Part shown: in pieces, positions 1 through 8,552 of the stretch | How positions within the stretch are numbered: position 1 is the first letter of the stretch | How the letters are laid out: every line of letters starts with the position of its first letter | DNA from: an uncultured Clostridia bacterium | Lineage (GTDB): Bacteria; Bacillota; Clostridia; Oscillospirales; Acutalibacteraceae | NCBI GenBank assembly: GCA_946183365.1 | Contig: CAMHAH010000020.1 | Coordinates: forward strand, 1 to 53,084 | Direction of reading: 5' to 3' | DNA: 53,084 nucleotides | Notes under the pieces: model-generated | The model's database searches: none | Told to the model about the DNA's origin: nothing | What the model saw: the letters and a program-made list of their open reading frames with translations, nothing else | Position numbers and translations under genes: made by a program

Positions 1-2612
1 GGCTCGGTAGCCTGTGTTGCAGGCTCGGTAGCCTGTGTTGCAGGCTCGGTAGCCTCGGTTACAGGCTCTGTTGCTGTTGTCTCGGGCTCTGTCGGATGCT
101 CGGGCTCTTCGAAGAATGCGTCTCCGCCTATTACTACGCCCTCAGCAGGCTCACCCTTGTTTACGATCCTTGTAAGAGTATCATCAGCAAGAGCAAGAGT
201 CTTGAGAGATGTTCTTACCTCAGCTTCGCCGGCTGCTGTAACAACATAGCTTGTTACGATCAGCTCATCGTCGTCGCTGTTGAATGTGAACGCGCCGTCA
301 GGTGTAGAAGCGTTGAATACGATCTTGCCGCTCTGGCTTGCGTTAGCAAGAGACTTATCGCCGGTGATCGGGAACATAGCGTCGAGATTTACGATCTCGC
401 CGTCTGCTGTCTTTTCGTCATTCAGAGCGATAACTGTATCTGTGTATGTCTGTGTACCGCTTAAAGCAGCGATCTTACCGTTGTTCTGATCGGCAACGTT
501 CAGAGTTGTATAAACCTTGAATGTATCGCCGATGTTGAAGGTCTCGGTCTTAGATGTGCCGTCAAGCGCGTAAATTGTAACTGTAGCTGTCTTAGCGGGC
601 TCTGTAGCCTGTGTAGCGGGCTCGGTAGCCTCTGTCACGGGCTCAGTTGCCTGTGTTGCAGGTTCGGTTGCCTCTGTTACAGGCTCAGTAGCCTCTGTTA
701 CGGGCTCTGTAGCTGTTGTCTCAGGCTCTGTGGGATTATCGGGATCATTGAAGGTCTCGAAATAGTTGATCGAATAGCCGTCCTGGAGAACGTACTTGTC
801 AACTACTCTTGTAAGATAGTCGTCGATAAGAGCAACTGTCTTAAGGTCTGTGTTGACTGTAGCGGTACCTGCTGCGGTTACCTTATACTGGGTAACTACG
901 AGCTTTGCATTCTCGCCGAAGACGAAGGGCTTCTTCTTAGAGGCGTTGGAGCCTGTGAAGTAGAGAGCGCCCTCGTCCATACCGTTACCCATAGCCTTAT
1001 CTCTCATTACGGGGAATACGGTATCGACGTCGTCGATCATATCTTCATCATCCAGAGCGTCTACGCGCTGAAGGATAGATGCTGTATAATACTGCTCACC
1101 TGCGATGGTAGAAACCTTACCGTCGTCGTTAGCGCTGGAGTCAAGGATGGTGTAAACTGTGAACTCGTCACCGATGTTGAAGGTCTTGCTCTCAAGAACC
1201 TCGCCGTTGTTGACTGTCAGGTTTACGATAGCCTTGTCGCCTGCGGGCTGAGTTGCGGGCTCAGTAGCCTGTGTTGCGGGCTCGGTAGCCTGTGTTGCAG
1301 GTTCGGTAGCCTCTGTTACGGGCTCGGTAGCCTGTGTTGCGGGCTCGGTAGCCTGTGTAGCAGGCTCGGTTGCCTGTGTAGCGGGCTCGGTTGCCTCTGT
1401 TACAGGCTCAGTAGCCTCTGTTACGGGCTCGGTAGCTGTTGTCTCAGGCTCTGTAGGATTATCGGGATCATTGAAGGTCTCGAAATAGTTGATCGAATAG
1501 CCGTCCTGGAGAACGTACTTGTCAACTACTCTTGTAAGATAGTCGTCGATAAGAGCAACTGTCTTAAGGTCTGTGTTGACTGTAGCGGTACCTGCTGCGG
1601 TTACCTTATACTGGGTAACTACGAGCTTTGCATTCTCGCCGAAGACGAAGGGCTTCTTCTTAGAGGCGTTGGAGCCTGTGAAGTAGAGAGCGCCCTCGTC
1701 CATACCGTTACCCATAGCCTTATCTCTCATTACGGGGAATACGGTATCGACGTCGTCGATCATATCTTCATCATCCAGAGCGTCTACGCGCTGAAGGATA
1801 GATGCTGTATAATACTGCTCACCTGCGATGGTAGAAACCTTACCGTCGTCGTTAGCGCTGGAGTCAAGGATGGTGTAAACTGTGAACTCGTCACCGATGT
1901 TGAAGGTCTTGCTCTCAAGAACCTCGCCGTTGTTGACTGTCAGGTTTACGATAGCCTTGTCGCCTGCGGGCTGAGTTGCGGGCTGTGTCGCCGGCTCAGT
2001 TGCCTGTGTCGCGGGCTCGGTGCCGGGCTCGGTATGAGGACAATCAACTAATACCAGATTATCTGAGACGTTAGGCATCTGATTGACTTCGTAGTTATTG
2101 ATGAAGTCAGTAACATCACCGCCATTTACCAGATAAAGAGTTCTGATAGTAGTGTTGACAGAAGTATTACCCTCTCCGATTACCTTGAAGGTAATGTCAG
2201 CAAGAGCTGTGTCATCAGAATTGAATCTGAAGCCTTTGCCGATACTTGAGTCGTTGAATTTTACGGCATCGGCAGCGTCATTGATCTTAGGATCATTGAG
2301 ATTGGGGCAGACATCGTCAAGATTCTGTACCGCGAGGACGTTGTGGTCAAAATAGACCTGAGCGTCTACGCCGCTAACTTTACCGTTGGCAGAAATATTA
2401 GAAGCATTCATATAATAGGTATACCGAATGGTATCGCCTACATGAAAGCTCTGTGTCTTTCCGCCTGCCGTGATGGAAGCACTCGGCAGGTCAGCCGATG
2501 TAGCTGCACCGTCGAACGCCGCTGCGCCTGTCGAGACGATCCCTACGGAAAAAGCCGAGAAGACCATAGCTACGACAAGCAGCAGACTAATTAGTTTCCT
2601 AGTCTTAAGCAT
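1..2612 (-). CDS. Secreted modular surface protein, 3' end cut by window edge
   Basis: The ATG at 2612 follows AGGAGG at good spacing. The product begins MLKTRKLISLLLVVAMVFSA, a signal peptide ending near STGAAA. An N-terminal module (about residues 35-185) is followed by a TEP/PATQ-rich linker, two modules identical in their DNA, and a third, divergent module nearest the window start. Each module has the pattern GD-F-V-Y/T..., a middle segment ending in FP or CP, F-F/N..., then V-T/I-x-A/G-G-x-x-x-V-x-T-x-x-K/R-T. This is reminiscent of cohesin-like or Ig-like beta sandwiches, but the fold is inferred, not shown. Linkers are PATQATE / PVTEATE heptads. The C-terminus, where a dockerin, sortase signal or SLH domain would lie, is outside the window. 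A cell-surface or scaffold role is plausible; no enzyme motif is seen. Confidence 0.8.
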   Translation of the reverse strand, partial: MLKTRKLISLLLVVAMVFSAFSVGIVSTGAAAFDGAATSADLPSASITAGGKTQSFHVGDTIRYTYYMNASNISANGKVSGVDAQVYFDHNVLAVQNLDDVCPNLNDPKINDAADAVKFNDSSIGKGFRFNSDDTALADITFKVIGEGNTSVNTTIRTLYLVNGGDVTDFINNYEVNQMPNVSDNLVLVDCPHTEPGTEPATQATEPATQPATQPAGDKAIVNLTVNNGEVLESKTFNIGDEFTVYTILDSSANDDGKVSTIAGEQYYTASILQRVDALDDEDMIDDVDTVFPVMRDKAMGNGMDEGALYFTGSNASKKKPFVFGENAKLVVTQYKVTAAGTATVNTDLKTVALIDDYLTRVVDKYVLQDGYSINYFETFNDPDNPTEPETTATEPVTEATEPVTEATEPATQATEPATQATEPATQATEPVTEATEPATQATEPATQATEPATQPAGDKAIVNLTVNNGEVLESKTFNIGDEFTVYTILDSSANDDGKVSTIAGEQYYTASILQRVDALDDEDMIDDVDTVFPVMRDKAMGNGMDEGALYFTGSNASKKKPFVFGENAKLVVTQYKVTAAGTATVNTDLKTVALIDDYLTRVVDKYVLQDGYSINYFETFNDPDNPTEPETTATEPVTEATEPVTEATEPATQATEPVTEATEPATQATEPAKTATVTIYALDGTSKTETFNIGDTFKVYTTLNVADQNNGKIAALSGTQTYTDTVIALNDEKTADGEIVNLDAMFPITGDKSLANASQSGKIVFNASTPDGAFTFNSDDDELIVTSYVVTAAGEAEVRTSLKTLALADDTLTRIVNKGEPAEGVVIGGDAFFEEPEHPTEPETTATEPVTEATEPATQATEPATQATE
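733..1984 (-). repeat. Tandem module duplication, 723-bp period, 529 bp identical
   Basis: Positions 733-1261 and 1456-1984 were compared base by base and are identical over 529 bp, offset by 723 bp (241 codons, in frame). The difference outside this block is in linker length and in one base just beyond it (732 versus 1455). Perfect identity at synonymous sites points to recent duplication or gene conversion. Confidence 0.95.
1249..1443 (-). repeat. 21-bp linker minisatellite encoding PATQATE/PVTEATE
   Basis: About nine head-to-tail 21-bp units encode a seven-residue Thr/Glu/Pro linker. Similar shorter runs occur at 1-75 and 594-720. Units differ mainly at PAT versus PVT and Q versus E. The array lies between the two identical modules and is a likely slippage or recombination site. 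Confidence 0.9.
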
Positions 2613-2673
2613 TCGTATTTCCTCCTAAATAATTTTGCTAAAGATATAGTTTTCGCCAATTCTAAGCAATTAC

Positions 2674-2703
2674 ATTATATTTCAAGCGCTCAGTCATTGC
2701 CAA
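2674..2703 (-). promoter_or_regulatory. Sigma-A type promoter of the surface protein
   Basis: On the minus strand TTGGCA (2703-2698), an 18-bp spacer and TATAAT (2679-2674). Transcription would start near 2667, leaving an untranslated leader of about 55 nt before the ATG at 2612. Confidence 0.6.
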
Positions 2704-3074
2704 CAACAATTCTGTAACCTTTTTATCTATTCTGTAACTTATTTTTAACTATTTGTAACTTCTTTGTAATATTTATGCTTTTTACTTCCTTTTTGTATTT
2801 TTTACTTAAGTTTTTTGTTTCTGATTAACTCGATTTCAGTCAACTCGCTGTGTTATAATGAACTTCGATTTTTGCCGATAATACGTACATATTGTGGCTT
2901 TGTCCTTTATAAAACGCAAAATGCCCGCAGTTATTACAAGGCCGTAACCTGATCTGTGTTTAAACGCGCGCTATGTGTGGGTTTGGCTTTTTTACCAAAT
3001 TTTTTATCCTTCTTTTGTGCACAAAAACGAAACGACCGTCCTGATGAACAGAGCAGCCGTATAAATCGGTATTA
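2704..3074. other. AT-rich intergenic region with no gene seen
   Basis: Rich in T tracts on the plus strand, with no ORF supported by a ribosome binding site. It contains a perfect 14-bp palindrome, TTTTGTGCACAAAA (3013-3026), downstream of the acyltransferase-like gene, and a plus-strand TATAAT at 2854-2859 without a good -35. No clear terminator for the 3075-3920 gene was found. Confidence 0.5.
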
Positions 3075-3920
3075 TCAATCGCTATCCTTTACGATTTTCT
3101 CGGGAGGAAGCTCAAGAAGAGAAGGATCTTTAAGATATTTTTGGAACCTGCGGAATGCCAGAGCGAAGTACGCGCCCGATGCGATACGCTCATCCATGAC
3201 CAGACCGAGCGGCATACAGCGAACGAACTCTATTTCGCCCCTCTTGCGGACCGGTACCTCGTGAGGATTACCCATAGCGAGAGACATAGAGACCGTACCG
3301 AACTCATATATATGATGATAAATGTAATTCGTCTTGATACTTGCGAGATTGGTCAGCATTATTGTACAGTGGAACGGGCTCGCCTCGATAATCGCCTTAG
3401 GGCACATATTATGCTTATCGAGCCACATCAGGAATTTCGCTCCGCCCCTCAGCAGTCCGGGTACAGAGGTAAGTACTCCCGCGACCTTATCGGTCGTATT
3501 CACCTCATCCTGATCTCTGTTCTTCTTAACATAATCATTGATGATATTATTTACTTCGTCGATGGTCACCGTCGGGTCGAACTTCATTTTGCTCGTAGCG
3601 CCCTCTTCGTCCATTCTGCCTCCCTTAAGGACAACCATGCCTACCTCTATATCGTTTCTGGCATAGATACGCTTATTGACGATAAATCGGTTGAGCTTGG
3701 GATACTCGGCGATAGCGCGTACCAAAGCGGCGATGATAAGGGTAAGGTGATGATAGTGCTTGCCCTCGAGGCGCTTCTTAGAGATATATTCGTGCATCGG
3801 CTCAATAGGTATGTCGAGGCGTATCATGTTCATAGCGTCTGTGCGCTTGCTCATAACATGGACTTCAACTAATTCTTCAACACCAAGGTTCTTCAATCTT
3901 CTTCCGTCAGATCTACCCAT
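3075..3920 (-). CDS. E2-type (2-oxoacid dehydrogenase/CAT-fold) acyltransferase core protein, catalytic His replaced
   Basis: 281 aa from the ATG at 3920, chosen because GAGGT lies 7 nt upstream; the longer frame would need a TTG at 3953 or an ATG at 3938, neither with a binding site. The protein matches the catalytic domain of dihydrolipoyl acyltransferases: an N-terminal segment MNMIRLDIPIEPMHEYI, a middle TSVPGLLRG region, and a C-terminal FGTVSMSLAMGNPHEVPV followed by MPLGLVMDERIASGA. There is no lipoyl or E1/E3-binding domain. In true E2 and chloramphenicol acetyltransferases the last motif is DHRxxDG; here it is DERIASG (residues 243-249), so the catalytic His is Glu and the Asp is Ser. 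No E1/E3 genes are nearby. Function unknown; perhaps a non-catalytic or altered acyltransferase. Confidence 0.75.
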   Translation of the reverse strand: MGRSDGRRLKNLGVEELVEVHVMSKRTDAMNMIRLDIPIEPMHEYISKKRLEGKHYHHLTLIIAALVRAIAEYPKLNRFIVNKRIYARNDIEVGMVVLKGGRMDEEGATSKMKFDPTVTIDEVNNIINDYVKKNRDQDEVNTTDKVAGVLTSVPGLLRGGAKFLMWLDKHNMCPKAIIEASPFHCTIMLTNLASIKTNYIYHHIYEFGTVSMSLAMGNPHEVPVRKRGEIEFVRCMPLGLVMDERIASGAYFALAFRRFQKYLKDPSLLELPPEKIVKDSD

Positions 3921-3987
3921 TTCAGTTACCTCAGTCATATTATTTGTTGACAAAAGTTGTCTATTGATAATAATACATGATTTTTCC

Positions 3988-4932
3988 TCACATTACAATA
4001 GTCAAACTGATTTTTATCATATACAAGATATATATGATCAGAGCAGCCGCTCCCTGAAGTCGAGAGAACCGCCTTTTTATCATGGCGGGTATCAGCATGA
4101 CCGCCGCAGACAGCAGACAAACGGGCAGATCCAAGGTGACCGCTCCCGCAGAGACCGGCAGACCTCCGCTTATCAAAGAGCACAGCGGCAATATCAGCAG
4201 GGTATCTATTATATTGGCGCCGAGTATATTGCCCACAGTCAGCGCTGTCTGCTTCTTCATTACGGCAGAAACAGCGGTAACAAGCTCGGGCAGAGAGGTG
4301 CCGACAGCTATAAGCGTAAGCGAGACCACCCTCTCGTCCACGCGCAGGATATCCCTCGCTATGGCTGTGCCGTTGTCTATAAGCAGCCGCGAGCCGACTA
4401 CTATAGCCGCGGCTCCTAAAACAAAAGAGATTATTTTTCCGGCTATCTCTCTACTGCCCGCGGTGTGATCGGTGATCTCTGCCGATTTCTCTGCTTTCGC
4501 GGCTTTCAGAGTATCATATATATAATAAGCGAACAGCGAGAGCATCGCTCCTGAGCCGAACAGCGTAAGCGTACCGCCAACGGAAAACAGCCACAACAGG
4601 ATGATCGCCGACAATAGTATTACTGTCTTTTTCAAATACGCTCGCCTTGAGATCGCAATCGGAGCGAAAAGAACGGTAAACCCCATTATCAAAGCGGTGT
4701 TCGCTGTCACTGAGCCTATGGCGTTGCCTGCCGCCATATCGGACTGACCGTTGACAGACGCCATAACAGAGACCAAAAGCTCAGGCAGAGTTGTAGCAAC
4801 AGAAACGACAGTCGCGCCTATCACGAACGGCGGGATGCCGGATATCTCAGCTATCCGCGCCGCGGCGTCAACAAATCTGTCTCCGCCCCGAATAATAAAG
4901 ACAATCCCCACACCGAAGAGCAAAAATATCAT
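3988..4932 (-). CDS. CaCA-family calcium/sodium (cation) antiporter, YrbG type
   Basis: About 314 aa, an integral membrane exchanger of the Ca2+/cation antiporter superfamily. The two family alpha-repeats are visible: GATVVSVATTLPELLVS with GNAIGSVTAN in the N half, and LIAVGTSLPELVTAV with GNILGANIID in the C half. The acidic residue inside each TLPEL/SLPEL is the cation-binding Glu known from the family. About ten hydrophobic segments are split by a short charged loop (KAAKAEKSAEITD). The ATG at 4932 gives the usual N-terminus for this family (MIFLLFGVGIVFIIRGGDRF). A TTG start at 4962 would add ten polar residues; neither start has an ideally spaced binding site. The gene appears to be a single transcription unit. 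The transported ion cannot be told from sequence. Confidence 0.85.
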   Translation of the reverse strand: MIFLLFGVGIVFIIRGGDRFVDAAARIAEISGIPPFVIGATVVSVATTLPELLVSVMASVNGQSDMAAGNAIGSVTANTALIMGFTVLFAPIAISRRAYLKKTVILLSAIILLWLFSVGGTLTLFGSGAMLSLFAYYIYDTLKAAKAEKSAEITDHTAGSREIAGKIISFVLGAAAIVVGSRLLIDNGTAIARDILRVDERVVSLTLIAVGTSLPELVTAVSAVMKKQTALTVGNILGANIIDTLLILPLCSLISGGLPVSAGAVTLDLPVCLLSAAVMLIPAMIKRRFSRLQGAAALIIYILYMIKISLTIVM

Positions 4933-5026
4933 AAAACTATGTATAGTATCACCTTTTTTCAAATCAAGGAGCGATATATAGGGAATGAACGTAAAGGCTT
5001 CGATAATACGTCACAATAAACTCCCT

Positions 5027-5066
5027 AAAACAAAATCGCCTCTGACATATTTCTATGCCAAAGGCG
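5027..5066 (-). terminator. Rho-independent terminator after queH
   Basis: On the minus strand a 13-bp stem (5066-5054 with 5049-5037, two G.T pairs) closes a GAAA tetraloop and is followed by ATTTTGTTTT. It lies 19 bp past the queH stop. Confidence 0.85.
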
Positions 5067-5084
5067 CTGTTTCTATACATTGTA

Positions 5085-5711
5085 TCAGGCTCTATCCTCA
5101 GCCTCGCGGCGGGAGTATACGCAGCCGCAGTAATTCTGGCAGTACAGGTCATACTGCTTGCTGAGCTCTATGGAGCGCTTGTATCCCTCTTTCTTCTTGA
5201 AATCGGAGCAAAGGTAGTTTACGCCGAATTCAGCGGCTTTCTTTTCACCTATCGCGTTGATGAGCTCCGCGTTCTTAAGCGGACTGATGGTCAGGGTGGT
5301 GGCAAAATAATCATACCCGCCCTCTTTACACAGCCTCGCCGTATAGCCGAGCCGCTGTGAAAAGCACAGCGAACATCTCGCTCCGCCCTCGCGGTCATTC
5401 TCTCTGCCTTTTGTCAGCTCAAAAAAGCTCTCGGGGCTGTACTCTACCTCGATAAAGCGCACACTGTCGCCGAGCCCCGCCTCTTTCACATAGCGCTTAA
5501 GCTCAGAATATCTGTAGCGATACTCGCTCTCTTCGGTGATGTTAGGGTTAAAATAGGCAATAGTGATATCAAAATAAGAGTGCAGGTACTCGAGCACATA
5601 GCTTGCGCATACCGCGCAGCACGCGTGCAGAAGCAAACTAGGACGAACTCCGTCCTTTATATTCCGCTCGATCAGAGCGTCCATTTCTTTCTGATAATTT
5701 CTTTTGTTCAT
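5085..5711 (-). CDS. queH: Epoxyqueuosine reductase QueH
   Basis: 208 aa. QueH reduces epoxyqueuosine to queuosine in tRNA in organisms that lack QueG. Family hallmarks are visible: LLLHACCAVCASYVL with a CC-x-x-C cluster (residues 31-35), ARCSLCFSQRL with C-x-x-C (C113, C116), and near the C-terminus FKKKEGYKRSIELS and YCQNYCGCVYS. These cysteines are known to hold an Fe-S cluster and a second metal. Start ATG 5711; a TTG one codon upstream is possible. The HAD gene stop at 5718 is only 6 bp upstream, so the two are probably co-translated, and a strong terminator follows. Other queuosine genes are not in the window. Confidence 0.92.
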   Translation of the reverse strand: MNKRNYQKEMDALIERNIKDGVRPSLLLHACCAVCASYVLEYLHSYFDITIAYFNPNITEESEYRYRYSELKRYVKEAGLGDSVRFIEVEYSPESFFELTKGRENDREGGARCSLCFSQRLGYTARLCKEGGYDYFATTLTISPLKNAELINAIGEKKAAEFGVNYLCSDFKKKEGYKRSIELSKQYDLYCQNYCGCVYSRREAEDRA

Positions 5712-5717
5712 CAAATA

Positions 5718-6374
5718 TCAGTCAATTCTTTTGATCAGTTTATATAATTCGTCCGCGTGATCGACTATATGATCCGCGCCCGCTTCTCTGAGCTCCTCCG
5801 CTCCGCGGAAGCCCCAGCTGACACCGCAGACCTTTAGCCCCGCGTTATGGGCGAATACCACATCGACATTGCTGTCGCCGACATACAGAGCCTCGCTCTT
5901 ATCATAACCGTACTCTTTAAGATACATACACAACGCCGTCGGGTCGGGCTTGCGGGCTATGCCGTCCCTCTGGCCCCATGTACAGCCGAAGCTGTGTTCG
6001 GGATAAAGAGCCGCGAGTATCTCGGGCACAAAGCGGTCGGGCTTGTTTGAGATCACCGCGGTAGCTATACCGTCGTCGCTCAATTTGTTGAGAAGCTCGG
6101 CTACCCCGTCATAAGCACGGGTGAAATCCTTGCAGTGATCGGCGTAATAGGCGTTGAAATCCGCCTTTACGACCGCGGCGCCGTCAGGAGTATACCCGTC
6201 AGCCATAGTCACTCTAACAAGATTATCGATTCCGTTGCCGACAAAATGACGGTAATCGTCAACGGGATAGGTCCTGAGCCCCTGTTTTTCAAGAGCGTAG
6301 TTCATAGCGTGGGCGAGGTCGGCGAGGGTATTCGCCAGAGTTCCGTCAAGGTCAAATACTACCGTCTTGATCAT
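5718..6374 (-). CDS. HAD-superfamily hydrolase, phosphoglycolate-phosphatase-like
   Basis: 218 aa from ATG 6374, with AGGA 9 nt upstream; this gives the standard start MIKTVVFDLDGTLANT. HAD motif I DLDGT carries the nucleophilic and general-acid Asp, motif II is VISNK, motif III is the Lys of RKPDP, and motif IV is GDSNVDV. The alpha-helical cap between motifs I and II is the Gph/PGP type. The start overlaps the end of the upstream lipoprotein gene by 23 nt, so its binding site lies inside that gene: translational coupling. Likely a small-molecule phosphatase (phosphoglycolate or a damaged/sugar phosphate); the substrate cannot be assigned. Confidence 0.88.
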   Translation of the reverse strand: MIKTVVFDLDGTLANTLADLAHAMNYALEKQGLRTYPVDDYRHFVGNGIDNLVRVTMADGYTPDGAAVVKADFNAYYADHCKDFTRAYDGVAELLNKLSDDGIATAVISNKPDRFVPEILAALYPEHSFGCTWGQRDGIARKPDPTALCMYLKEYGYDKSEALYVGDSNVDVVFAHNAGLKVCGVSWGFRGAEELREAGADHIVDHADELYKLIKRID

Positions 6375-8436
6375 TATCGTTGTCCTCACTTTGGTTTTGC
6401 TGTATCTCTGAGCTTTCCCGATCATCCTGAACGTCAGTCGGTTTTTCTTCTTCATCAGAGCCGTATACCCTTCGGCTCATTTCCTTGAGCTCACGCGCGC
6501 GGATGTCGTTCTTCTGATCTCTCAGGCTGTCCTCATGGATGCGCTGCTCTATGTCTTTATTGATCTCATCAACATACTTTTTGTTTCTGCTCAAAGCGTT
6601 GAGCTCAAATATACTGAAAGTTGTGGTCTGAGCGAGCGAGTTCTTGGAGGGATCGTTCTCTGCCTGAGCCTCAGCCGCGGCGGCTTCATCGTCGGTATAA
6701 GCCTCGGGGTTATTCAGCGGGTCAGCGACTTTGCGGCGCTTCTTGGGCTTCAACAGCATTATGCAGACGAAGGCTGTGAGTACCAGAAGCAAAGAGCCAA
6801 CGACCACATATATGATTATATGAGATACTATCGGGATATTGCCGTGGTATTCTACTACAGCGCAGCCACCCTTTACAGGCAGCGAGCTTGAGCTGTGGTC
6901 GGTATAGGCGGTCTCTGAGCCGTCTACCGATACCGAAACGATATTATCTCCGTGATCCGAGCTGACATAATAGGTCATCGGACGGTTGGCGTTCGATGAA
7001 TTGAGCATATAACCGAGGTTCACATAATCGGTCATCTCGGTCTTTACAGTGAGCGAAAGGCCGCCCTGTGTCTGTCGATACGCCATGAAGTTGCCGCTTC
7101 CGAACAGCTTGACCAGCTCATCGGTTATCTCATCGACGGTGCCCTCGCTTACGACGCGGCAGAAAAGGTTATCCTCATTCTCGCCGGTCGAGCTCTCAAC
7201 GCCCTTGCCTTTAAAGAATTTATCGGCATAATTCATACCGTCATGGCCGTCGGTCTTTGAATACAAGAACTCAGTCGAACGTCTGAAGCGGCTGTCACCG
7301 AGGCTCTCGAGATAGAAATTGATACCGTTTATCGAATACTGTATACCGTCGGGGATCCGTACCTTGCCGGCGCCGGCCTCAAGAGTGAGCTTATAAACGC
7401 CGTCCTCCCACGAGCCCTTGCTGACCCATCTGCCGTCCTCGAATACCGAGCCGTCGCCGTGGATAGTGTTTGTGGGCAGAGAATATGAGTACTCAAGTTT
7501 CGGGTAACCGTTATCGGCGCCGATAAATGAGAAGGTGTCGAGCGTCTCTTCAAAGCTCAAGCCCTCGGACAGCGGCGTAGAAGCGTTATCTCTGTCGCCG
7601 TAGAATATCTCGGTGCTGTCGGTATCGAGAAGCATCGAGGTCACCTCGGTGAGCTTATCCATGCTCAGGCCGCTGAATATAACGGTATAGACCATGTTGG
7701 TGCCCTCGGCGCTCCAGCCGGAGTACTCGGCGACGGGAGAGGTATTGGTCAGAAAATACTGTTCGACAGCCTCCTGATCTTTTTTGTAAGTTTCATTGGG
7801 CACGGTAAAGACGAAGGTTCGTCCGTAGCCGCCCTCTTTGTCGTTTGACGTCTTTATTGAAACAGAGTTGATCTGACTTCCGGTGCAGTCGTTTATATCG
7901 ACCGTCGACGATGTTTTATACTCTGAGTTACCTATCCTTACGGTGTTCCTGTTGTAGTCAAAGGTGATATTCTTAGTGTTGTTATCGGCCGTAGTATCTC
8001 TTACCACCCATCCGATAAGCTCGCTTACGTCAAAGTCCTCTGCCATTCTGGTGCCCTTAGTCAGAGCGGTATCCTTCTGAGAAAGGATGGGAGAAACCCT
8101 CCTGCCGAGCAGGGCTGAGACCTCTTCTTCATATTTATCTCTGCCGTTGAATGTGAGCTTGAGTTCAAAGTGGTATCCGTCCTCGGCAACACCCGTATAG
8201 GTGAACTCAGCGCCGTTTATGTCGGCTGTCGGAGCGTTATTTACCAGTGTATCCTTTATCGCGTCGATGTTCACATTCAAGGGATATACCACGTCAACGG
8301 TACGCGTACCCGCGAAGTCGGGGCTGATATCCAGCTCAGAGATAACATTGACAACAGGACCGCCGCAGCCCGTGAGAGCAAGGCATACGCCGAAGCACAG
8401 TATTATTATCAAAAATAACGAAATAAGCCTTTTCAT
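6352..8436 (-). CDS. Lipoprotein with a large extracellular region, one transmembrane helix and an acidic cytoplasmic tail
   Basis: 694 aa from ATG 8436, with AAGGTGG 5 nt upstream. The N-terminus MKRLISLFLIIILCFGVCLA runs into the lipobox LALTGCGG, so Cys should be lipidated after cleavage. About 510 residues of beta-rich, Ser/Thr/Asp-rich sequence follow, then a hydrophobic helix (about residues 540-562, IIIYVVVGSLLLVLTAFVCI), a KPKKRRK stop-transfer cluster, and a 130-residue charged tail rich in Asp/Glu/Gln. The protein would therefore be anchored twice, by lipid and by helix, with the tail in the cytoplasm. The N-terminal part faintly resembles LppM-like lipoprotein domains, but I do not claim membership. 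It shares an operon with the HAD hydrolase and queH, which gives no clear functional hint. Unknown function. Confidence 0.85.
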   Translation of the reverse strand: MKRLISLFLIIILCFGVCLALTGCGGPVVNVISELDISPDFAGTRTVDVVYPLNVNIDAIKDTLVNNAPTADINGAEFTYTGVAEDGYHFELKLTFNGRDKYEEEVSALLGRRVSPILSQKDTALTKGTRMAEDFDVSELIGWVVRDTTADNNTKNITFDYNRNTVRIGNSEYKTSSTVDINDCTGSQINSVSIKTSNDKEGGYGRTFVFTVPNETYKKDQEAVEQYFLTNTSPVAEYSGWSAEGTNMVYTVIFSGLSMDKLTEVTSMLLDTDSTEIFYGDRDNASTPLSEGLSFEETLDTFSFIGADNGYPKLEYSYSLPTNTIHGDGSVFEDGRWVSKGSWEDGVYKLTLEAGAGKVRIPDGIQYSINGINFYLESLGDSRFRRSTEFLYSKTDGHDGMNYADKFFKGKGVESSTGENEDNLFCRVVSEGTVDEITDELVKLFGSGNFMAYRQTQGGLSLTVKTEMTDYVNLGYMLNSSNANRPMTYYVSSDHGDNIVSVSVDGSETAYTDHSSSSLPVKGGCAVVEYHGNIPIVSHIIIYVVVGSLLLVLTAFVCIMLLKPKKRRKVADPLNNPEAYTDDEAAAAEAQAENDPSKNSLAQTTTFSIFELNALSRNKKYVDEINKDIEQRIHEDSLRDQKNDIRARELKEMSRRVYGSDEEEKPTDVQDDRESSEIQQNQSEDNDNDQDGSI

Positions 8437-8456
8437 ATATACCACCTTTATCGGCA

Positions 8457-8474
8457 GAGATCAGCGACGATCTC
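8457..8474 (-). promoter_or_regulatory. Hairpin in the lipoprotein mRNA leader
   Basis: Perfect inverted repeat GAGATC-N6-GATCTC, about 20 nt upstream of the ATG at 8436, within the roughly 45-nt leader. It could stabilise the mRNA or affect ribosome access. Confidence 0.35.
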
Positions 8475-8486
8475 CGCTTTGCGCGC

Positions 8487-8515
8487 TTTATATAAACACA
8501 CAGTTATCGTATCAA
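8487..8515 (-). promoter_or_regulatory. Promoter of the lipoprotein-HAD-queH operon
   Basis: Minus strand TTGATA (8515-8510), 17-bp spacer, TATAAA (8492-8487). Confidence 0.6.
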
Positions 8516-8552
8516 AAACATTCATGTGTTCACGGTCTCTTATTTTTTACCG

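Noticed and set aside
1249..1443. Regular 21-bp repeats considered as CRISPR
   Set aside because: Units are contiguous without spacers and encode an in-frame Thr/Glu/Pro linker.
2854..2859. Plus-strand TATAAT in the first intergenic region
   Set aside because: No acceptable -35 at 16-18 bp and no plus-strand gene downstream.
3921..3953. Extended N-terminus of the acyltransferase-like protein from TTG 3953
   Set aside because: No ribosome binding site upstream, whereas ATG 3920 has GAGGT at 7 nt.
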